A stretch of 7,869 nucleotides of DNA from the NCBI GenBank assembly GCA_902494375.1, contig CABUTL010000054.1, forward strand, positions 1 to 7,869, in the 5' to 3' direction. The first letter of the stretch is position 1. Every line of letters begins with the position of its first letter. Shown piece by piece: positions 1 to 5,958 of the stretch. Below the pieces are notes generated by a model. It did no database searches, had not been told where the DNA came from, and saw only the letters and a list, made by a program, of their open reading frames with translations. The translations under genes and the position numbers were made by a program. This stretch comes from an uncultured Collinsella sp. GTDB lineage: Bacteria; Actinomycetota; Coriobacteriia; Coriobacteriales; Coriobacteriaceae.

Positions 1-2
1 CC

Positions 3-1517
3 GTAGCGGGCAGCGGCACCGCAAGGGCCCAGGGCGGACGCATCGAGAACGGCCTGTTCCCCGCCTCCCACACGGCCGAAGAGCTCGCGCGCATCCAGGA
101 GCTGAGTCAGCGCAACGCCGGCGGGCCCGATAGCAGCCAGGCCACGCGCCGTCGCCGGCGCGAACGCGATCGGGAGCCCGGCCCCGTCCGCCGCATGGTC
201 AACGCTTGGTGGAACCGTCTGCTCGGCGCCGTCTACGGCGGCGGCTTCTCCATGCAGGAAGCGGAATACGAGGAGCACGCCACCAGTCGCGACTATCTTT
301 GGAACACCCTCGGCACCGCCGTGTGGGGCTTGGCGTTTCCGCTGCTCACCATCGTGTCTACGCAGCTCGTGGGCGCCGAAGAAGCCGGCAAGTTCTCCAT
401 CGCCTTTGTCACCGGCACGCTCATCATGATCGCGTGCAACTACGGCATGCGCAATTTCCAGGTCTCAGACATCGACGAAAAGACGTCCTTTGCCTCCTAC
501 CAGCTCAACCGCTGGCTTTGTGGAGCGCTCGCCCTAGGCTGCGGCTTCATGTACAGCAGCGCCCGCGGCTATGACACGCAGATGGCGACGATCGGCCTGG
601 GCGTCTACCTGTATAAGGTCATCGACGGCGTCGCCGACGTGTACGAAGGCCGCCTGCAGCAGGCCGACAAACTCTACTTGGCTGGAATGAGCCAAACGCT
701 ACGCTCCGTCGGCGTCATCGCGGTCTTTAGCGTGGCGCTGTTCCTCACGCGCAGCATGCCCATCGCGGCCATGGTCATGGGTGTCACCGCGATCGCCTCG
801 CTCGTGCTGGTCACCGCGCCGCTTGCCCTGCTCGAGACCGAAAAATCGCGCCGCGTGAGCCTGCGCGAGGTCGGCCACCTATTTGTCCAGTGCGCCCCGC
901 TCTTTGGTGCACTGTTCCTGTTCAACCTTATTGAGAGCATGCCCAAGTTTGTGATGGAAGGCACGCTGGCATACAAATATCAGCTGTACTTTAATGCCCT
1001 GTTCTTTCCGGCACAGGCTATTTTGCTGAGCATTGGATTTATCTATAAACCGCAGCTCCTGCGCTTGTCGAGCATTTGGGCTAATCCTCGCAAGCGTCAT
1101 CGCTTTGACCTGATTATTGTTGCCGTTATGGCGCTGATCGTGGTCATCACCGGCGTGTGCGCCGCATTTATGGCAGGTCCCGGTATTCCCCTCATGAGCT
1201 TTATGTACGGCCTCAGCTTTGAACGCTATCGTACGCTGGCGCTGTTGATGGTCGTCGCCGGCGGCGTCACCGCGGCCATCGACTTTATCTACGCCATCAT
1301 CACGGTGTTGCGCCACGCTGGAGACGTCACCAAGATCTACCTGATCTGCTTCGCCGTAAGCGTGGTGCTGCCGGTGATCCTGATTAAGCTGCTGGGTCTG
1401 ATGGGCGCTGTGGTGAGCTACCTAGTCATCATGGCCCTACTCCTGGTGCTGCTGATAATCGAGTACGCCCACATCCGCCAACGCATCGAGCGCGACCGCA
1501 ACCCATACGGCGCCTAA
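3..1517 (+). CDS. MOP-superfamily polysaccharide flippase (Wzx/RfbX-like), 5' partial
   Basis: This is probably a membrane flippase moving lipid-linked polysaccharide units across the cytoplasmic membrane for cell-wall or surface-glycan assembly. I count about 12 hydrophobic segments between residue ~100 (first codon at position 3) and the end, the usual number for the family. The first membrane block, with its G-K-F-S-I-A-F segment and the following G-M-R-N-F and S-D, resembles polysaccharide transporters. The frame is open to the left edge without ATG, GTG or TTG before ATG 195, and nearly all codons in 3-194 end in G or C, so this part looks coding. ATG 195 has no Shine-Dalgarno at proper distance (GGGAG lies 18 nt away). 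The real start is therefore probably outside the window. The N-terminal ~100 residues are hydrophilic, with an Arg cluster at residues 49-53. The C-terminal tail is basic. Substrate is unknown. The flippase call is from sequence style; another MOP subfamily is possible. Confidence 0.75.
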   Translation, partial: VAGSGTARAQGGRIENGLFPASHTAEELARIQELSQRNAGGPDSSQATRRRRRERDREPGPVRRMVNAWWNRLLGAVYGGGFSMQEAEYEEHATSRDYLWNTLGTAVWGLAFPLLTIVSTQLVGAEEAGKFSIAFVTGTLIMIACNYGMRNFQVSDIDEKTSFASYQLNRWLCGALALGCGFMYSSARGYDTQMATIGLGVYLYKVIDGVADVYEGRLQQADKLYLAGMSQTLRSVGVIAVFSVALFLTRSMPIAAMVMGVTAIASLVLVTAPLALLETEKSRRVSLREVGHLFVQCAPLFGALFLFNLIESMPKFVMEGTLAYKYQLYFNALFFPAQAILLSIGFIYKPQLLRLSSIWANPRKRHRFDLIIVAVMALIVVITGVCAAFMAGPGIPLMSFMYGLSFERYRTLALLMVVAGGVTAAIDFIYAIITVLRHAGDVTKIYLICFAVSVVLPVILIKLLGLMGAVVSYLVIMALLLVLLIIEYAHIRQRIERDRNPYGA

Positions 1518-1596
1518 TTAGCTGCCCGGTCACCGGAATTTGCGATGGAATCACCCCGTCTGGGGCCTCGTTGCGGACAATATTCATCACGCAAAA

Positions 1597-1719
1597 CTAA
1601 GTGAGTAGACTTTTACCGAATCTCCGACCACACCAACAGAGCACAAGTCTGTGACCTGCGGTTTTATTGAGGCAAATATGTTGGGTGCTCGGCATTTCCA
1701 AAAAAGTCTACTCACTTAG
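1597..1719. repeat. Long inverted repeat, MITE-like or large RNA stem-loop
   Basis: The arms at 1597-1614 (CTAAGTGAGTAGACTTTT) and 1702-1719 are perfect reverse complements over 18 nt and enclose 87 nt. Pairing continues imperfectly inward: 12 of the next 21 positions match in register, including CCGACCAC at 1624-1631 against 1685-1692 (7 of 8). The interior also holds a small hairpin ACAGA (1636-1640) / TCTGT (1648-1652). There is no ORF of useful size inside and no clear target-site duplication (left flank GCAAAA, right flank CCAGCG). It could be a non-autonomous insertion element, a decayed IS, or a structured RNA/bidirectional termination element between convergent genes. The inverted repeat is seen directly; its nature is inferred. 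Confidence 0.7.
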
Positions 1720-1747
1720 CCAGCGGGCAGCCAAATGATTATTTAAT

Positions 1748-1811
1748 CCCCGTCCCAGAGAAATCAATTAGCGGGCAGAAGGGCAAAAGTAGTCAAAAAA
1801 GCCCCGTCCCA
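1748..1811. repeat. Short direct repeat CCCCGTCCCA, two copies
   Basis: The 10-mer CCCCGTCCCA occurs at 1748-1757 and 1802-1811, each copy next to an ATTAGC-type motif (ATTAGC at 1768-1773 and 1814-1818 in the form ATTAGCTAC). On the minus strand both read as GCTAATT followed, directly or after a short insert, by TGGGACGGGG. This looks like two copies of one intergenic module. Its function is unknown. Confidence 0.5.
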
Positions 1812-1841
1812 AATTAGCTACGGTAGATCGGCGGAACAAGG

Positions 1842-2681
1842 TTATTCGCCCGGGTTGATGTTCGCGTAGAACTCGGCCCCGTCGTCCAGGCGCAGGATGC
1901 CCACGCGGCCGAACTCGGAGCCGGTGGCGGCGGCGCAGTCGATGTCGATGCGATCGGGCACACCAGCAGTGTCCTCGCCGCCCAAGCGCACGATCTGCCC
2001 GCGTCCCGATTCCTCATCGAGCCCCGCCAGACCACCGACCTCGCAATAGCGCCCAAGCGATACCGTGGGCGTGTGACCGCTCACCACGACCGGGCCCTTG
2101 CCCTCGGCAGAAAGCAGCCCGGTCGACGCATCCCAATAGCCATGACGAATCCACAGCAGGTCATCGGACGACTGCACCGCGAGCATCTGCTGCAGCAGCT
2201 CGCGATCGGCACCCACCGCTCCAACGCCATCGGCACAATCGACGCCATGCTCAAGCAAAAACGCGCGCGCCGCCTTCATCTCGATTCCAGCATGTACCAG
2301 CAGATACGGGCGCTCCTCGGTCTCGACCACTGCGTAGAGCGGCAGCGCGGCCATCCATCGCACGAGCTCCTCGTATGCCTCAAATTCCATGTCGTTGAGC
2401 TGCTCGCGCGTCGTCCAACCACCGTTGATATCCCAGGTCTCGGCATCGAGCGGATCCTGGCCAATGATGGCATCGAGCATGATCTGCTCGTGATTACCCT
2501 TGAGCACGTGGGCGTTGGGCAGCGAGCGCACGAGCTTAATAACGCCGACCGGATCGGGCCCGCGATCGATCATGTCGCCCAGCACGTACAGCGTGTCGTC
2601 GGACGTCAACGAGATCTTAGACAGGGCTTCGTCAAGCGCACGCACGTGCCCGTGAGCATCAGATGTCACATAGATCGCCAT
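1842..2681 (-). CDS. PPP-family metallophosphatase (PrpE/ApaH-like)
   Basis: This 279-residue cytoplasmic protein belongs to the calcineurin-like metallophosphoesterases of the PPP type. The dimetal-site motifs appear in order: S-D-A-H-G-H (D8, H10), G-D-M-I-D-R-G (D36, R40), G-N-H-E (N63, H64), V-H-A-G (H130) and S-G-H-T-P (H203), followed by an I-D-I-D-C-A segment near residue 246. All metal ligands and the phosphate-binding Arg are present, so it should be active. Known relatives act on phosphoserine/threonine proteins or on diadenosine tetraphosphate; the sequence alone does not decide between them. The start is supported by AAGGAG (complement of 2691-2696), 9 nt before the ATG. The gene is divergent from the antiporter gene and convergent with the flippase gene, so it is probably monocistronic. 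Confidence 0.88.
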   Translation of the reverse strand: MAIYVTSDAHGHVRALDEALSKISLTSDDTLYVLGDMIDRGPDPVGVIKLVRSLPNAHVLKGNHEQIMLDAIIGQDPLDAETWDINGGWTTREQLNDMEFEAYEELVRWMAALPLYAVVETEERPYLLVHAGIEMKAARAFLLEHGVDCADGVGAVGADRELLQQMLAVQSSDDLLWIRHGYWDASTGLLSAEGKGPVVVSGHTPTVSLGRYCEVGGLAGLDEESGRGQIVRLGGEDTAGVPDRIDIDCAAATGSEFGRVGILRLDDGAEFYANINPGE

Positions 2682-2934
2682 GGTACGCCTCTCCTTGCAT
2701 TGCGGCCGAAGCCCGGCGCCGCAACTAAAACTTCAAGTTGAACTTAAACGTTACCCATTGTACTCCGTTGCAATAAAGCTGGAAAGGGTTTCCGAGCAGA
2801 GGCAAAGACGGCAGCCGTCTATGACGATATCGCGCACGCCCGCAATCCAACCCCATAAACCCACCATCTTTGGGTACAAATAACCGCAGGCAACTGACCG
2901 TGCCACGCCAACCAACCAGGAGCGGACACCATCC
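2682..2934. promoter_or_regulatory. Divergent intergenic control region with palindromes
   Basis: This 253-nt stretch separates the divergent phosphatase and antiporter genes and must hold both promoters. I see overlapping odd palindromes at 2732-2745 (TTCAA-G-TTGAA and AAGTT-G-AACTT), a 5-bp inverted repeat GGAAA-GGG-TTTCC at 2781-2793 that overlaps the candidate -35 of the phosphatase, and a perfect 7-bp inverted repeat AGACGGC-A-GCCGTCT at 2806-2820. Any of these could be an operator. A weak -10-like TACAAA at 2875-2880 could serve the antiporter gene, but I find no good -35 for it. Confidence 0.4.
2757..2785 (-). promoter_or_regulatory. Candidate promoter of the metallophosphatase gene
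   Basis: On the minus strand there is a TTTCCA -35-like hexamer (complement of 2780-2785), a 17-nt spacer, and a TACAAT -10-like hexamer (complement of 2757-2762). The -10 lies about 75 nt upstream of the start codon. Four of six -35 bases and five of six -10 bases match the sigma-70 consensus, with ideal spacing. This is a match by eye only. Confidence 0.4.
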
Positions 2935-4536
2935 ATGAACCAGATCCTTCTCTTTATCGGCCTCGTCATCATTCTGTGTCTGACCATCAAACCCGTCGGC
3001 AAAAAGCTCCCCTTCCCCACCCTGCTCATCTTTATCGCGCTCGGCATGCTGTTGGGCGTCAACGGCCCGGCGCATATCGACTTTAGCGACTATGCGCTCA
3101 CCGAAACCGTCTGCAGCACGGCGCTGCTGTTCATCATGTTCTACGGCGGCTTTAACACCAATATCGACCGTGCCAAACCCGTCGCTGTGCCGGCGGTGCT
3201 GCTGAGCACGCTCGGCGTCGTCATCACTGCCGGCATCACCGGCGTGTTCGCCCACTTCGCGCTGGGGTTCGACTGGATCGACGGCCTGCTGTTGGGATCG
3301 GTCGTGGCATCCACCGACGCGGCCAGCGTCTTTAGCGTGCTGCGCGAGCACAACCTTTCGCTGAAGGGCGGCACCGACTCGCTGCTCGAGGTCGAATCGG
3401 GCTCCAACGACCCCGTCGCCTACATGCTCACCGCCGTGCTCGCCACACTCGCGGCCGGCGGCGACATTAACATCCCCGTGCTGCTGGCCAAGCAGATTAT
3501 CCTGGGCGTGGGCCTGGGCCTCGCCATCGGCTGGGCGGCGGGCCGCCTGATTGAACGCGCGCACGCAACGGCCGAGGGCGCGCAGACCATCTATTTGTTC
3601 GCCGTGGCCATCGTCGCCTACGCGCTGCCGAGCTACCTGGGCGGCAACGGCTTTTTGGCTGTATACCTGGCCGGCATTGTGCTGGGCGCCAGCGACATCA
3701 CCGGCAAAGTCGAGATGGCGCACTTCTTTGACACCCTCACCGAGATGGCCGAGATGACGATCTTCTTCTTGCTCGGCCTGCTCGTAACGCCCGCACGCCT
3801 GCCGCAGATGCTGCTGCCGGGCCTGGCACTCATGGCGTTCATGCTCTTCGTGAGCCGCCCCATCGCCGTCGGCGTGCTCCTAGCGCCCTTTAAGACGAAT
3901 CCCCGCCAGGTCGCGCTCGTAAGCTGGGCGGGCCTACGCGGAGCGGCTTCGGTCGTCTTTAGTCTCTTTGCCGTAGTGGCCGGCGTTCCCGGCGGACACG
4001 ACCTATTTGACCTGGTGTTTGCGATTGCCGTGTCGAGCATTGTGGTGCAGGGCTCGCTGCTGCCGGCGGTGGCGAAGAAGCTCGATATGATCGATGCGAC
4101 CGGCGACGTGCGTCGCACCTTTAACGACTACCGCGACGAAGACGGCATGTCGTTCGTCAAGCTCAAAGTAGGCGCTGGACATCCGTTTGCCGGACGCTCG
4201 CTCGCCGACATTGGCAGCGCAACGAACATGCTGGTGGTCCTGGTACTGCGCGACGGTGCGCACCCGGTGTTGCCCAACGGCGATACCGTAATTGAGGAAG
4301 GCGACCTATTGGTGATGGCTGCCCCGACGTTTGAAGAGCGTGCCGAGGTTACGCTGCGCGAGGTCACCGTGACGCCCCACGGTCACCTGGCCGGCCAGCG
4401 CCTGCGCGATGTGCCGCAAGGCAAGCATCCGTTTATTGTGGTGATGCTCAAGCGCGAAGGCCAAACGATCATCCCCGACGGCAACACCCTAATATACGCC
4501 GGCGACGAAGCCGTCATCGCCACGCTCGCGTCGTAG
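2935..4536 (+). CDS. CPA1-type cation (K+ or Na+)/proton antiporter with tandem RCK_C domains
   Basis: This 533-residue inner-membrane exchanger should export K+ or Na+ against protons. The hydrophobic N-terminal part (about residues 1-390) carries the CPA1 signatures S-T-D-A-A (D128), E-S-G-S-N-D-P (residues 154-160, with the expected ion-binding N158-D159 pair) and W-A-G-L-R-G-A (R335). The soluble tail holds two similar units, about residues 404-463 and 474-533, each with the G-x-x-L-A/x-x-L...P...G-D pattern of RCK_C (TrkA_C) domains. It resembles NhaP2/CvrA-type potassium/proton antiporters, but a second RCK_C takes the place of the CorC-like domain in E. coli CvrA. RCK_C domains in some relatives bind cyclic di-AMP; here that is inference. 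The start follows AGGAG at 2918-2922 with a rather long 12-nt gap. Ion specificity cannot be read from sequence. Confidence 0.85.
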   Translation: MNQILLFIGLVIILCLTIKPVGKKLPFPTLLIFIALGMLLGVNGPAHIDFSDYALTETVCSTALLFIMFYGGFNTNIDRAKPVAVPAVLLSTLGVVITAGITGVFAHFALGFDWIDGLLLGSVVASTDAASVFSVLREHNLSLKGGTDSLLEVESGSNDPVAYMLTAVLATLAAGGDINIPVLLAKQIILGVGLGLAIGWAAGRLIERAHATAEGAQTIYLFAVAIVAYALPSYLGGNGFLAVYLAGIVLGASDITGKVEMAHFFDTLTEMAEMTIFFLLGLLVTPARLPQMLLPGLALMAFMLFVSRPIAVGVLLAPFKTNPRQVALVSWAGLRGAASVVFSLFAVVAGVPGGHDLFDLVFAIAVSSIVVQGSLLPAVAKKLDMIDATGDVRRTFNDYRDEDGMSFVKLKVGAGHPFAGRSLADIGSATNMLVVLVLRDGAHPVLPNGDTVIEEGDLLVMAAPTFEERAEVTLREVTVTPHGHLAGQRLRDVPQGKHPFIVVMLKREGQTIIPDGNTLIYAGDEAVIATLAS

Positions 4537-4566
4537 CGGGCAGGAGGTAGCTAATTTGCGACGAAG
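4534..4566 (+). repeat. Copy of intergenic repeat modules after the antiporter stop
   Basis: TAGCGGGCAG at 4534-4543 also occurs at 4-13 and 1769-1778. GTAGCTAATTTG at 4547-4558 is found exactly on the minus strand at 1810-1821, and the match continues as N-GACG for 16 of 17 positions. The two modules therefore sit together here and in the 1518-1841 region. They overlap the antiporter stop codon and a strong Shine-Dalgarno-like AGGAGGT (4542-4548). Confidence 0.5.
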
Positions 4567-4628
4567 AGATCAAGCGCCTAGAAAGCCTCATGCCTTCGCT
4601 CGCAGATTTGGATTTGCCTGAGGAGTAA
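4554..4628 (+). other. Possible tiny ORF or gene remnant
   Basis: A perfect-looking AGGAGGT (4542-4548) follows the antiporter stop without an obvious gene. Two short frames are possible. A TTG at 4556 (7 nt from the Shine-Dalgarno) gives 21 codons of a basic peptide ending at 4621. The adjacent frame, open from 4551 and ending with TAA at 4626-4628, gives an acidic, helix-like peptide (…D-E-E-I-K-R-L-E-S-L-M-P-S-L-A-D…) that looks more protein-like, but its only well-spaced start would be the rare ATT at 4554. It may be a small protein, a leader peptide or a frameshifted remnant. I recognise no family. Confidence 0.25.
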
Positions 4629-4711
4629 AGCACCCCTCCCCCATGTAACCATCCTGCAAATCATAGCGGCGCAGTCGAGTTTTACCGTGATGCGGTCGCG
4701 CCTGGCGCTCC

Positions 4712-4755
4712 ACTGTGCTAAAGTATCCCGAACGTTCAAACGACTACGAGGGGGA
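4712..4755 (+). promoter_or_regulatory. Candidate serC promoter and ribosome binding site
   Basis: An extended -10-like TGC-TAAAGT (4716-4724) lies 39 nt before the serC start, with no recognisable -35. Directly downstream is the 8-nt palindrome GAACGTTC (4730-4737), placed where an operator could act. The Shine-Dalgarno is GAGGGGGA (4748-4755), 8 nt before ATG 4764, and it fixes the start well. I see no T-box or known serine-responsive riboswitch in the upstream 130 nt. Confidence 0.35.
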
Positions 4756-4763
4756 ACTAGAAG

Positions 4764-5888
4764 ATGGCACGTGTGCACAACTTCTCAGCTGGCCCGGCCG
4801 CGCTGCCTACCAGCGTGCTCGCCGAGATCGCCGACGAGATGATGGACTACCGCGGTTGTGGCATGTCCGTGCTCGAGATGAGCCATCGATCTAGCATGTA
4901 CCAGCAGATTATCGACGACGTCGAGGCAACCCTGCGTCGTCTGCTGAGCATCCCCGACAACTACCGTGTCCTGTTTTTGCAGGGCGGCGCCACGCTGCAG
5001 TTTGCGGGCATCCCCATGAACCTCATGCGCCGCGGGCGCGCCGGCTACATCGTGACCGGCAACTTTGCCAACAAGGCATACAAAGAAGCCGCCAAGTACG
5101 GCGAGGCCGTGCTGCTCGCGAGCTCCAAGGACACCAATTTCGACCGCATACCCACCATGGCCGACGTCAACGCGCGCATTGCCGCCGAGGCCGCAAGCAA
5201 CGGGCTCGACTACGTCTACATCTGCCAGAACAACACCATCTTTGGCACCATGTACCACGAGCTGCCCAACTGCGGCGACGTACCGCTGGTCGCCGATGTC
5301 TCGAGCTGCTTTCTGTCGCAGCCGCTCGACGTTGAGCGCTACGGGCTCATTTACGCCGGCGCGCAGAAAAACGCCGGCGCCGCGGGCGTGACCGTGGTCA
5401 TCGTGCGCGACGACCTCATCGCAGATGGCTCCGCCTTTGCGCAAACGCCGCAGTACATGGACCTCAAGGCCCAGGCCGCCAAGGGCTCCATGCTCAACAC
5501 GCCCAACACCTTTGGTATCTACGTATGCGGCAAGGTGTTCCGTTGGGTTGAGAAAACCGGCGGACTTGCCGCCATGGCCGAGCGCAACTGGGCCAAGGCC
5601 AATCTGCTCTATGACCTGCTCGAGCACAGCGAGCTGTTCCATAGCACTACGCAGGCCGACAGCCGCTCCATCGCCAACGTCACCTTCCGCACCGGCGACG
5701 CCGAACTCGACGCGGCCTTTGTCGCAGGCGCGGCCGGGCACCAGATTCAAAACGTCAAGGGCCATCGCCTGGTGGGCGGTATGCGCGCCAGCGTCTACAA
5801 CGCCGTAACCATGGAAGACGTGCAGGCACTGGCCTCGTACATGAAGGACTTCGAAGCGCAGCATAGTTTGAGCCCGCGATCTAACTAG
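4764..5888 (+). CDS. serC: Phosphoserine aminotransferase
   Basis: SerC is a PLP-dependent class V aminotransferase that converts 3-phosphohydroxypyruvate and glutamate to 3-phosphoserine and 2-oxoglutarate in the cytoplasm; in many bacteria it also serves vitamin B6 synthesis. At 374 residues it is close to the family norm. Visible motifs are N-F-S-A-G-P-A-A-L-P at the N-terminus, M-S-H-R-S (~39-43), L-Q-G-G-A, N-N-T-I-F-G-T, D-V-S-S, the PLP-lysine motif G-A-Q-K-N-A-G with K202, and V-G-G-M-R-A-S-V-Y-N-A near the C-terminus. Small departures from the usual consensus are F for Y in N-N-T-I-Y-G-T, A-A-G after the lysine motif where P-A-G is common, and N-T-P-N-T-F for N-T-P-P-T-F. The start is fixed by a strong ribosome site. 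serA follows 70 nt later on the same strand, so the two are probably one operon. Confidence 0.96.
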   Translation: MARVHNFSAGPAALPTSVLAEIADEMMDYRGCGMSVLEMSHRSSMYQQIIDDVEATLRRLLSIPDNYRVLFLQGGATLQFAGIPMNLMRRGRAGYIVTGNFANKAYKEAAKYGEAVLLASSKDTNFDRIPTMADVNARIAAEAASNGLDYVYICQNNTIFGTMYHELPNCGDVPLVADVSSCFLSQPLDVERYGLIYAGAQKNAGAAGVTVVIVRDDLIADGSAFAQTPQYMDLKAQAAKGSMLNTPNTFGIYVCGKVFRWVEKTGGLAAMAERNWAKANLLYDLLEHSELFHSTTQADSRSIANVTFRTGDAELDAAFVAGAAGHQIQNVKGHRLVGGMRASVYNAVTMEDVQALASYMKDFEAQHSLSPRSN

Positions 5889-5904
5889 CCCGCAACGCGC
5901 GGGC
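5888..5904 (+). other. Small intercistronic hairpin between serC and serA
   Basis: GCCCGC (5888-5893) pairs with GCGGGC (5899-5904) around a 5-nt loop, starting at the last base of the serC stop codon. No T-run follows, so it is unlikely to be a strong terminator. It could stabilise or partly attenuate the serC transcript. Confidence 0.4.
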
Positions 5905-5958
5905 CGACCAGCCACTTCAAACCACTTGTTTTAGACAAACCTGCTAAGGAGTTTTTCC

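Larger units (their letters stand above)
1518..1841. other. Gene-free intergenic region between convergent genes
   Basis: This 324-nt gap separates the convergent flippase and phosphatase genes and has no convincing ORF. It is more AT-rich than its neighbours from about 1580 onward. It contains an 11-nt palindrome at 1526-1536 (CCGGT-C-ACCGG), a small GC hairpin at 1554-1565 (CCCC-GTCT-GGGG) without a T-run, the long inverted repeat at 1597-1719, and two copies of CCCCGTCCCA (1748-1757 and 1802-1811). On the minus strand, reading out of the phosphatase gene, a run of six T follows GGGACGGGGC (complement of 1795-1800), but I find no matching upstream stem arm, so I do not call it a terminator. 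Confidence 0.7.

Noticed and set aside
1591..1726. Target-site duplication flanking the inverted repeat
   Set aside because: The flanks GCAAAA and CCAGCG do not match, so I cannot claim a transposition footprint.
1795..1811. Minus-strand intrinsic terminator for the phosphatase (GGGACGGGGC followed by six T)
   Set aside because: There is a T-run but no upstream complementary arm to form the stem.
2073..2741. Plus-strand ORF (222 codons) over the metallophosphatase gene
   Set aside because: The minus-strand frame has all PPP phosphatase motifs and a good ribosome site; the plus-strand product is low-complexity in His, Arg and Gln.
2680..2883. Plus-strand 67-codon ORF in the divergent intergenic region
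   Set aside because: Its start overlaps the phosphatase start codon, it has no ribosome site and it occupies the promoter region; the peptide is not protein-like.
2725..3723. Minus-strand ORF (332 codons) over the antiporter N-terminus and the divergent region
   Set aside because: It is an antisense shadow, rich in His, Gln, Asp and Ala with no motif, and overlaps a clear CPA1 antiporter gene.
4629..4763. T-box or serine-responsive riboswitch upstream of serC
   Set aside because: I see no T-box sequence, terminator/antiterminator pair or conserved aptamer elements in this stretch.
4785..5915. Long minus-strand ORF (376 codons) opposite serC
   Set aside because: It is a shadow of the strongly GC3-biased serC gene, its protein has no recognisable motifs, and serC is unmistakable.
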